DNA of 64,000 nt from CBFIGX01 sp965662265 (lineage in GTDB: Bacteria; Bacteroidota; Bacteroidia; Flavobacteriales; UBA7430): assembly GCA_965662265.1 (NCBI GenBank), contig CBFIGX010000003.1, forward strand, positions 62,001-126,000. The letters run 5' to 3'. Position numbers and translations under genes: made by a program. Below, piece by piece: positions 25,438-32,286 of the stretch; the first letter of the stretch is position 1, and the number at the start of each line of letters is the position of its first letter. A model generated the notes under the pieces. It was not told the DNA's origin. It searched no databases and worked only from the letters and a program-made list of their open reading frames with translations.

Positions 25438-25956
25438 ATGGATGTATTAGCTGAATTTATTATTCCAATAGTTGGATTAAAATTAGGTGAGCACACATTT
25501 CAATTTGAAGTAGACGGCAAGTTCTTTGAGAAATTTGATAACACCGAACTAGAGAAAGGAAATTTACATATAGATTTATGTCTTGTAAAGAGATCAAATC
25601 TTATAGAATTAAACTTTCAAGTTCAAGGATCTGTTCAGGTTATATGCGATCGATGTGCTGATGATTTAAACTTAGCACTAAGGCATAAAGAAATGCGAAT
25701 TGTAAAGTTTTCGCAAGAAGAGTTTGATCCAACAGATGATGTTATGGTTTTAGGTCCTGATGATCATGAGTTAGATGTATCTCATATGGTATATGAAACT
25801 ATTGCGTTGGCCATCCCTTTCAGAAGAGTACATTCTGTGGATTCTTGTAACCAAGAGGTGTTAGATAAGCTTGAAGAATACCAAGAAAACGAAAAAGGAA
25901 TCGATGTTGATGAACGTTGGTCAGCATTAAAAAAATTATTAACAGATAAAGAATAG
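25438..25956 (+). CDS. DUF177 (YceD-family) protein
   Basis: 172 residues from the ATG at 25438 (MDVLAEFIIPIVGLKLGEHT). It has a beta-rich N-terminal half, the conserved cysteine pair in VICDRCADDLNLAL, the acidic DDVMVLGPDDHELDVSHMVY stretch, and an IPFRRVHS segment with another cysteine. This is the DUF177/YceD family, which accompanies rpmF in most bacteria and is linked to 23S rRNA accumulation in some species. The cysteines suggest metal binding but this is unproven. The longer TTG start falls inside the promoter box and is rejected. rpmF begins 5 bp after the stop. Confidence 0.85.
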   Translation: MDVLAEFIIPIVGLKLGEHTFQFEVDGKFFEKFDNTELEKGNLHIDLCLVKRSNLIELNFQVQGSVQVICDRCADDLNLALRHKEMRIVKFSQEEFDPTDDVMVLGPDDHELDVSHMVYETIALAIPFRRVHSVDSCNQEVLDKLEEYQENEKGIDVDERWSALKKLLTDKE

Positions 25957-25961
25957 CGAAA

Positions 25962-26138
25962 ATGGCACATCCTAAACGAAAAATATCGAAACAAAGACGT
26001 GACAAGAGAAGAACGCATTACAAGGCAGAAGCACCAACAGTAGCTATATGTTCTACTACAGGTGAAGCACATTTGTATCATAGGGCTTACTGGCATGAAG
26101 GAAAAATGTATTACAAAGGCAATGTAGTTATAGGATAA
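25962..26138 (+). CDS. rpmF: Large ribosomal subunit protein bL32
   Basis: 58 residues, too short for the usual ORF cut-off, starting MAHPKRKISKQRRDKRRTHY. The basic N-terminal tail, then a strand pair with ICSTTGEAHLYHRAYWHEGK and the final YYKGNVVIG, are those of bL32. Only one cysteine of the zinc ribbon remains, as in many zinc-free paralogues. It sits 5 bp after DUF177, the classic arrangement, and is followed by a terminator hairpin. In many Bacteroidota plsX would come next; here 307 bp without a gene precede fabH. Confidence 0.95.
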   Translation: MAHPKRKISKQRRDKRRTHYKAEAPTVAICSTTGEAHLYHRAYWHEGKMYYKGNVVIG

Positions 26139-26445
26139 ACGTCCTTCTAGAGGATTAATGTCGTTACTCTGCGATTTTTCCTTGTCCTTATATCAAAGCT
26201 ATAAAGATTTTATGTAGATTTAGACCCTGTTTTTTGCAAGGTTTAAGTCTACATTTTTATTTTAGCGCAAATGTAAATAGATTGACAAGACTTTTGGTGG
26301 CCTCGTAAAAGACAGAATTGACAAACAGAGGAAATAGGTAGACCAACTCTAATGATTATGTTAAGTGTCATGATCAGTTGTTTTATTGTAACTGTAGTGC
26401 AAAAAAGATATAACTAGTAAATTAAGTAAAACAAGCTTTATAAGC
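26139..26445. other. Gene-free interval between rpmF and fabH
   Basis: 307 bp without a supportable gene. It holds the rpmF terminator (26213-26258) and the fabH leader. All frames were read for remains of plsX, which usually lies here; none was recognised. No tRNA or riboswitch was recognised, and no TAnnTTTG box is obvious upstream of fabH. Confidence 0.6.
26213..26258 (+). terminator. Intrinsic terminator after rpmF
   Basis: A long hairpin: TGTAGATTTAGACC pairs with GGTTTAAGTCTACA (two G-U pairs) across a 13-base interval, followed by T5. It lies about 75 bases after the rpmF stop and separates it from fabH. Confidence 0.75.
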
Positions 26446-27435
26446 ATGAGTAAAATTACGGCAGCAATAACAGGTATACATGGATGGGCTCCAGAATACC
26501 GACTAACGAATCAAGAGCTTTCTACTATGGTTGATACCAATGATGAGTGGATTACGACTCGTACTGGTATTAAAGAAAGGAGAATACTAAAAGGAGAAGG
26601 TCTTGGGTCTTCAGATATTGGGGTAAAGGCGATCGAAGGATTGCTCGAAAAGACTGGTATGAAAGCAGATGAAATTGAATTGATTATTTGTGCAACAGCA
26701 ACTCCTGATATGATATTCCCTTCTACCGCATGTATTATTGCAGACAAAATAGGCGCTGTAAATGCCTTTGGGTTTGATTTAATGGCAGCGTGTTCAGGAT
26801 TCCTGTATTCTTTGACAACTGCAGCTAAATACATTGAATCTGGAGCATATAAAAATGTAGTAGTTGTAGGAGCAGATAAGATGTCTTCTATTGTTGATTA
26901 TGAAGACAGACAAACATGTGTTATATTTGGAGATGGCGCCGGAGCAGTTATGCTTCAGCCTACTAGTGAAGGTTTGGGAATACAGGATTCAATTTTAAAA
27001 TCTAACGGTGTGGGAAGAGAGTTTTTGAAAATGCCAGCTGGCGGCTCTGTAAAACCTGCCTCACATCAAACTGTAGATGCTAAGGAACATTTTGTTTATC
27101 AAGATGGTCAAACAGTGTTTAAGTTTGCTGTAACCAATATGGCAGATGTCTCTGCAGAAATTATGGAGAGAAACAATTTGACAGGTGATGATATTGCTTG
27201 GTTAGTTCCCCATCAAGCAAATAAACGTATTATAGATGCTACAGCTCGTAGAATGGGAGTAGGTACAGAAAAGGTTATGCTTAACATAGAGAAATATGGG
27301 AACACAACAAATGGAACAATTCCTTTGTGTTTATGGGAGTGGGAAAGCAAACTAAAAAAAGGCGATAACCTTATACTTGCAGCCTTTGGTGGTGGGTTTA
27401 CATGGGGATCTATCTACCTTAAATGGGCATACTAA
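26446..27435 (+). CDS. fabH: 3-oxoacyl-ACP synthase III (FabH)
   Basis: 329 residues. FabH starts fatty-acid synthesis by condensing acyl-CoA with malonyl-ACP. Motifs in order: TNDEWITTRTGIKERR, the catalytic cysteine in DLMAACSGFLYSL, the His of WLVPHQANKRII and the Asn of YGNTTNGTIPLCL. Length and order are typical. It is followed by accB (27 bp) and accC, forming an initiation and malonyl-CoA supply cluster. A terminator separates it from rpmF, so it needs its own promoter in the 307-bp gap. Confidence 0.95.
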   Translation: MSKITAAITGIHGWAPEYRLTNQELSTMVDTNDEWITTRTGIKERRILKGEGLGSSDIGVKAIEGLLEKTGMKADEIELIICATATPDMIFPSTACIIADKIGAVNAFGFDLMAACSGFLYSLTTAAKYIESGAYKNVVVVGADKMSSIVDYEDRQTCVIFGDGAGAVMLQPTSEGLGIQDSILKSNGVGREFLKMPAGGSVKPASHQTVDAKEHFVYQDGQTVFKFAVTNMADVSAEIMERNNLTGDDIAWLVPHQANKRIIDATARRMGVGTEKVMLNIEKYGNTTNGTIPLCLWEWESKLKKGDNLILAAFGGGFTWGSIYLKWAY

Positions 27436-27462
27436 AAAAAAGAAAAACTAATAAATATACTT

Positions 27463-27996
27463 ATGGCATTAGATCTAAAAGAAATCCAGGAACTGATAAA
27501 GTTTGTTGCTAAGTCAGGTGCTTCTGAAGTAGATTTAGAAATTGGCGAGATGAAAATCTCTATTAAAACTCCACCAAAAAAAGGTAGAGGCGAACCCCAA
27601 GTAGAAACAATTGTGCAGCAAATTCCTATTGCTGCCCCCGCAATGGCTCCAGTAGCAGTTCAAGCCGCACCTGCTACACCTGTCGCACCGGTTCCAACAT
27701 CTCTACCAGCCTCAACATCTGAGGCATCATCTTCATCTACTGATAACGAGTCTAAGTACATTACGATTAAATCTCCGATGATTGGTACTTTCTATAGAAA
27801 ACCATCACCAGATAAGGACTCATTTATAAGTGTTGGTGATGAGGTGAGCACAGGAACGGTAGTTTGTATTATTGAAGCAATGAAGCTATTTAATGAAATT
27901 GAATCGGAAGTTTCTGGAAAGATTGTAAAAGTATTGGCGGATGATATGTCCCCAATAGAGTATGATCAACCACTTTTCTTAGTCGATCCTTCTTAA
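27463..27996 (+). CDS. accB: Biotin carboxyl carrier protein of acetyl-CoA carboxylase
   Basis: 177 residues: an N-terminal helical/strand part, an Ala-Pro-rich flexible linker (about residues 60-95) and the C-terminal biotinyl domain. The biotin-accepting lysine is in EAMKLFNEIE, and the domain opens with KSPMIGTFYRKPSPD, both standard for AccB. It carries carboxybiotin between AccC and the carboxyltransferase. The gene is between fabH and accC (16-22 bp spacing), so all three are probably one transcript. Confidence 0.95.
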   Translation: MALDLKEIQELIKFVAKSGASEVDLEIGEMKISIKTPPKKGRGEPQVETIVQQIPIAAPAMAPVAVQAAPATPVAPVPTSLPASTSEASSSSTDNESKYITIKSPMIGTFYRKPSPDKDSFISVGDEVSTGTVVCIIEAMKLFNEIESEVSGKIVKVLADDMSPIEYDQPLFLVDPS

Positions 27997-28018
27997 TTTT
28001 CAGAACATTATTATGACT

Positions 28019-29359
28019 ATGTTTAAGAAGATATTAATTGCTAATCGTGGAGAAATAGCCCTAAGGGTTATTCGTACCGCCAAAGAGATGGGTATTAAGA
28101 CTGTCGCTGTTTATTCTTCAGCAGATGCGGACAGCTTACATGTAAAATTTGCTGATGAAGCTGTTTGTATAGGTCCCGCAAGTAGTTCAGATTCCTATTT
28201 AAAGATCCCAAATATTATTGCTGCAGCAGAAATCACTAATGCTGATGCTATTCATCCAGGATATGGTTTCTTGGCTGAAAATTCTAACTTCTCAAAAATT
28301 TGTCAGGAAAACGATATTAAGTTCATTGGAGCTTCTCCTGAAATGATTGATGGAATGGGAGATAAAGCCAATGCTAAATCTACAATGAAAGACGCAGGAG
28401 TCCCAACAATACCTGGCTCTGAAGGGATATTGGAGACTTATGAGGAGGCTAAAAAATTGGCCATTGAAATCGGTTTTCCGGTGATGCTTAAGGCGACAGC
28501 CGGAGGAGGTGGTAAAGGGATGCGCGCTGTATTTTCCTTAAAGGATTTCCAACCTGCTTGGGATTCTGCTCGTCAAGAGGCAGCAGCAGCTTTTGGTAAT
28601 GATGGAATGTATATGGAAAAACTTATTCAAGAGCCTAGACATATTGAAATTCAGGTTGTTGGTGATTCTTCAGGTAAAGCTTGTCACTTATCAGAAAGAG
28701 ATTGTTCTATACAAAGGCGACATCAAAAACTCACAGAAGAGTCTCCTTCTCCCTTTATGACTAAAGATTTACGCAAAAGAATGGGAGAAGCTGCAGTAAA
28801 AGCTGCTGAGGCTGTAAAATATGAAGGCGCTGGAACGGTTGAATTTTTAGTTGATAAGGATAGAAATTTCTATTTTATGGAAATGAATACTCGAATCCAA
28901 GTAGAACACCCTGTTACTGAGGAAGTTATAAATTATGATTTAATTGCAGAGCAGATAAAAGTAGCTTCGGGTATTTCTATTAGCGGTAAGAATTATATTC
29001 CTAAGTTACATGCTATTGAGTGTAGAATTAATGCTGAGGATCCTTATAATGACTTTAGACCTTGTCCAGGGAAAATCACTAACTATAATGCCCCAGGTGG
29101 CCATGGTGTTAGAATAGATACGCATGTTTACGCTGGCTATGTTATCCCTCCATATTACGACTCTATGATTGCTAAGTTAATTACAGTTGGGCAGACTAGA
29201 GAAGAAGCTATTGAGAAGATGAAAAGAGCTTTAGGAGAATTTATCATAGAAGGTGTTAAAACTACAATTCCTTTTCATTTACAACTTATGGACGATGAGA
29301 AATTTAAGACAGGTAACTACACCACTAAATTTATGGAAGAATTTAGCTTAAAAGTTTAA
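28019..29359 (+). CDS. accC: Biotin carboxylase subunit of acetyl-CoA carboxylase
   Basis: 446 residues from the ATG at 28019 (MFKKILIANRGEIALRVIRT), the usual family start; an ATG two codons upstream is also possible. The ATP-grasp enzyme carboxylates the biotin of AccB. Motifs: HPGYGFLAENSNFSKIC, KATAGGGGKGMR (glycine-rich loop), ERDCSIQRRHQKLTEESPSP, FMEMNTRIQVEHPVTE and the C-terminal RIDTHVYAGYVIPPYYDS. All catalytic segments are intact. It ends before a bidirectional terminator shared with dxs. Confidence 0.96.
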   Translation: MFKKILIANRGEIALRVIRTAKEMGIKTVAVYSSADADSLHVKFADEAVCIGPASSSDSYLKIPNIIAAAEITNADAIHPGYGFLAENSNFSKICQENDIKFIGASPEMIDGMGDKANAKSTMKDAGVPTIPGSEGILETYEEAKKLAIEIGFPVMLKATAGGGGKGMRAVFSLKDFQPAWDSARQEAAAAFGNDGMYMEKLIQEPRHIEIQVVGDSSGKACHLSERDCSIQRRHQKLTEESPSPFMTKDLRKRMGEAAVKAAEAVKYEGAGTVEFLVDKDRNFYFMEMNTRIQVEHPVTEEVINYDLIAEQIKVASGISISGKNYIPKLHAIECRINAEDPYNDFRPCPGKITNYNAPGGHGVRIDTHVYAGYVIPPYYDSMIAKLITVGQTREEAIEKMKRALGEFIIEGVKTTIPFHLQLMDDEKFKTGNYTTKFMEEFSLKV

Positions 29360-29374
29360 TAGGAATTATCAGAT

Positions 29375-29406
29375 AAAAAAGGCTTAGAAACTTCTAAGCC
29401 TTTTTT
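29375..29406. terminator. Bidirectional terminator between accC and dxs
   Basis: AAAAAAGGCTTAGAA pairs with TTCTAAGCCTTTTTT across a very short loop, with A- and T-runs on both sides. It overlaps the last codons of dxs, so it ends both convergent transcripts. Confidence 0.85.
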
Positions 29407-31316
29407 TGTGCATGTGACTTTAGATCTTCTCTAATTTTATCTATCGTTCTCTCAATGCTTAGTTTGTCGTAGCCACAGTCCTGATGTAATTGCTTTTGAG
29501 GACCATGTTCAATAAATTGATCTGGAATACCTAATCTGGTTATAGAGCATGAGTAGTTATTATCACTCATAAATTCTAAAATAGCACTACCCACACCACC
29601 AGCAATACACCCATCTTCTACAGTAATAATATTATTATAATTACTGAAAACATCATGTAGTAGATTTTGGTCTAAAGGTTTAGCAAATCTTAAATCATAA
29701 TGTGCAATATGGATACCTTGTTTATCATAATTATCACAAACTTCAGAAGCATAATTACCAACATGGCCTAGGGTAAGGATGGCAATTTCTTTACCAGACC
29801 TTAGCTTTCTACCTTTTCCTATTTGGATTGTCTTAAAAGGTGTTTGCCAGTCTACCATTACGCCTTTGCCTCTAGGGTAGCGTATGCAAAAAGGCCCGTG
29901 ATTTTTCTCTTGAGCGGTGAACATTAAATTTCTCAACTCCTGCTCGTTCATAGGAGCTGATAGAATCATGTTTGGGATACATCTAAAATATGCAATATCA
30001 AAAGCGCCGTGGTGTGTTGGGCCATCTTCACCTACAAGACCAGCTCTGTCAAGACAAAATACTACATGTAATTTTTGTAAAGCCACATCATGAACAACTT
30101 GGTCAAATGCACGTTGCATAAATGTAGAGTAAATATTACAGAATGGAACTAAGCCTTGAGTTGCCATTCCTGCCGAAAAAGTCACTGCATGTTGCTCTGC
30201 TATACCCACATCAAATGCTCGATCAGGCATTTCTTGCATCATAAACTTTAATGAAGACCCTGTTGGCATTGCTGGTGTTACGCCAATAATTGCTTTGTTT
30301 TGTTTAGCAAGCTCAATTATAGTATGTCCAAATACGTCTTGGTATTTGGGTGTATCTACTTTGTTTATGGCAGCTTTAAATATTTCTCCGGTATCTTTGT
30401 TGAATACGCCAGGAGCATGCCATTTTGTAGTATCACCATCTTCTGCCGGAAGATAGCCCTTGCCTTTTTTTGTTATGCAATGCAGAATTTTTGGTCCAGG
30501 AATATCTTTGAGGTCTTCTAATATTTTAACAAGATGTTCTACGTCATGACCGTCTACTGGGCCAAAGTATCGAAAGTTAAGAGATTCGAAATAATTACTT
30601 TGTTCCAACATAGAAGACTTAACAGCATTTTCAAGTTTTTGTACAATTGCTTGTGCGTTAGGTCCAAATTTGCTGATTTTCCCTAACAAATCCCACACTT
30701 CACCTTTGATTTTGTTGTAGGTATGAGATGTTGTTATGTCAGTCAAATAATCTTTAAGTGCTCCTACATTAGGATCTATAGACATGCAATTATCATTCAG
30801 AATAACCAACATATTCGAGTCTTCCATTCCTGCATGGTTGAGAGCTTCAAATGCTTGACCTCCAGTTAGTGCTCCATCTCCGATTACCGCAATATGTTGT
30901 TTGTTAGTTTCTCCCTTTAGCTTTGAGGCTATAGACATACCTAAAGCTGCTCCGATCGATGTAGAGGAGTGACCTACGCCAAATGTATCATAAATACTTT
31001 CGTCTCTTTTAGGAAATCCACTAATTCCTTTATGTTTCCTATTGGTATGAAATTTATCTTTTCTCTCGGTTAGTATTTTGTGTCCGTAAGCTTGATGTCC
31101 TACATCCCAAACAAGTTGATCAGTAGGCGTGTTAAAAACATAATGAATTGCTACCGTTAGCTCAACAACTCCCAAACTTGCTCCAAAGTGTCCGCCATTA
31201 ACAGAAACAGTATCAATAATGAATTGCCTTAATTCTTCAGAAACCCTAATAAGTTTTGAATTACTTAATTTCCTTAGGTCAGATGGGTTGTTAATATTGT
31301 TTAAGAGTTTACTCAC
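29394..31316 (-). CDS. dxs: 1-deoxy-D-xylulose-5-phosphate synthase
   Basis: 640 residues from a GTG start (no ATG is near; homologues start MSKLL with this spacing). DXS makes DXP from pyruvate and glyceraldehyde 3-phosphate, feeding isoprenoids and the PLP route. Thiamine-diphosphate motifs: GHQAYGHKILTERKD, GDGALTGGQAFEALNHAG, NDNCMSIDPNVG and the catalytic-glutamate segment DVGIAEQHAVTFSAGMA. The pyrimidine and C-terminal transketolase domains follow. It is monocistronic, with a -7 box 25 bases upstream. Confidence 0.95.
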   Translation of the reverse strand: MSKLLNNINNPSDLRKLSNSKLIRVSEELRQFIIDTVSVNGGHFGASLGVVELTVAIHYVFNTPTDQLVWDVGHQAYGHKILTERKDKFHTNRKHKGISGFPKRDESIYDTFGVGHSSTSIGAALGMSIASKLKGETNKQHIAVIGDGALTGGQAFEALNHAGMEDSNMLVILNDNCMSIDPNVGALKDYLTDITTSHTYNKIKGEVWDLLGKISKFGPNAQAIVQKLENAVKSSMLEQSNYFESLNFRYFGPVDGHDVEHLVKILEDLKDIPGPKILHCITKKGKGYLPAEDGDTTKWHAPGVFNKDTGEIFKAAINKVDTPKYQDVFGHTIIELAKQNKAIIGVTPAMPTGSSLKFMMQEMPDRAFDVGIAEQHAVTFSAGMATQGLVPFCNIYSTFMQRAFDQVVHDVALQKLHVVFCLDRAGLVGEDGPTHHGAFDIAYFRCIPNMILSAPMNEQELRNLMFTAQEKNHGPFCIRYPRGKGVMVDWQTPFKTIQIGKGRKLRSGKEIAILTLGHVGNYASEVCDNYDKQGIHIAHYDLRFAKPLDQNLLHDVFSNYNNIITVEDGCIAGGVGSAILEFMSDNNYSCSITRLGIPDQFIEHGPQKQLHQDCGYDKLSIERTIDKIREDLKSHAQKKA

Positions 31317-31341
31317 GAAGGGTTGGTTTTTTTGTGCACTA

Positions 31342-31349
31342 CAAATGTA
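31342..31349 (-). promoter_or_regulatory. -7 promoter box (TACATTTG) for dxs
   Basis: TACATTTG on the minus strand matches TAnnTTTG, 25 bases before the GTG start at 31316. No -33 TTG at suitable spacing was seen. Confidence 0.5.
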
Positions 31350-31464
31350 CTAAACAATTGTAAATTAATATTGACATCCTCTTTAATAAATGCTCGATTA
31401 AATATTAATTATGTATTGTAACAAAAACTCAGCTAGCGCTATATCCTATTCTTATTTTATAATA

Positions 31465-31480
31465 AAATACTAAAGTATTT
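31465..31480. repeat. Short inverted repeat upstream of the anti-sigma-like gene
   Basis: AAATAC-TAAA-GTATTT, a perfect 6-bp inverted repeat ending 15 bases before the -7 box at 31496. Its place in the -35 area suggests a possible operator, but a chance AT-rich palindrome is equally possible. Confidence 0.25.
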
Positions 31481-31495
31481 AAGTATATTATAATG

Positions 31496-31503
31496 TATAT
31501 TTG
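31496..31503 (+). promoter_or_regulatory. -7 promoter box (TATATTTG) for the anti-sigma-like gene
   Basis: TATATTTG matches TAnnTTTG. It overlaps the far-upstream TTG that opens the reading frame at 31501, so translation must begin downstream, most likely at the TTG at 31552. Confidence 0.5.
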
Positions 31504-31551
31504 TTATGTTTATCTTTATTAGTCATTAGTATAAATATCAAAAGTATTCAT

Positions 31552-32286
31552 TTGAACAGGTATCATAATATAAATGAAATAGAAAAATATTTCAATAATG
31601 ATTTAAATCAATCTCAGCTGAGAGAGTTCAATTTAAGGCTTGAATGTGATGATACATTTCGAAGGCAAGTTAATCAATACGAACAAGTATATGGCTCCAA
31701 AAAATTACAAAGAAATACTGTGAATAGAGCAAGTGCGAATACTAAAATGATATTCAATTACAAGTATGCTAGGATACTAGTGGCTAGTTCGGTGTGCTTG
31801 TTGTTTGGTTTGCTTCATAATCGATACATTATTCATTTTACTAGTCCTAGTTCTAAGGATTTGTTTTCTGAATATTTTTATCCATATCCAAATATAGCCT
31901 ATCCATTAACTAGATCTGCTAAAAGTGATTCTAATTTAGTTATAGTTTCGGCTTTTCATAATTATGAAATGGGACGATATGATATTGCGATTGATAAATT
32001 TAATAAGCTTGAACCAGATCAAATCTCAGACTTGGTTATTTTTTATAAAAGCATGGCTCAAATGTCAAACGGTCATATTCATCCAGCTATAAAAAGTTTA
32101 ACAGACATGACCAATTTCTCTGTGTTTGAGTATCAAAAGAAATGGTATCTTGCTTTAGCTTACGTTTCTTTAGATGAGTACCAAAAAGCCATTATTCTTC
32201 TAGAATCCTTAATTCAAGACCAATATAATACGGTTCTAGCCGAGCAATTAATGCATACAATTAAGAAGGAACATGATGAGGATTAG
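31552..32286 (+). CDS. Anti-sigma-like/TPR membrane protein facing the CHAT gene
   Basis: 244 residues if translation starts at the TTG at 31552 (LNRYHNINEIEKYFNNDL, read as Met). The N-terminal ~60 residues are a helical, charged cytoplasmic domain like those of anti-sigma factors. One membrane helix follows (about 71-89, RILVASSVCLLFGLLHN). The C-terminal periplasmic part has two or three TPR-like helix pairs (SAFHNYEMGRYDIAIDKFN, ALAYVSLDEYQKAIILLESL). In Bacteroidota such proteins often accompany TPR-CHAT proteins and an ECF sigma factor. A CHAT gene converges with it (39-bp overlap), but no sigma factor gene is here. The start codon is uncertain because the first in-frame ATG is far downstream. 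Confidence 0.6.
   Translation: MNRYHNINEIEKYFNNDLNQSQLREFNLRLECDDTFRRQVNQYEQVYGSKKLQRNTVNRASANTKMIFNYKYARILVASSVCLLFGLLHNRYIIHFTSPSSKDLFSEYFYPYPNIAYPLTRSAKSDSNLVIVSAFHNYEMGRYDIAIDKFNKLEPDQISDLVIFYKSMAQMSNGHIHPAIKSLTDMTNFSVFEYQKKWYLALAYVSLDEYQKAIILLESLIQDQYNTVLAEQLMHTIKKEHDED

Noticed and set aside
26254..26445. Possible remnant of plsX after the rpmF terminator
   Set aside because: Translations in the forward frames gave no recognisable PlsX segment and are broken by frequent stops.
31501..31551. TTG start at 31501 for the anti-sigma-like protein
   Set aside because: The TTG is part of the TATATTTG promoter box, so transcription starts after it.
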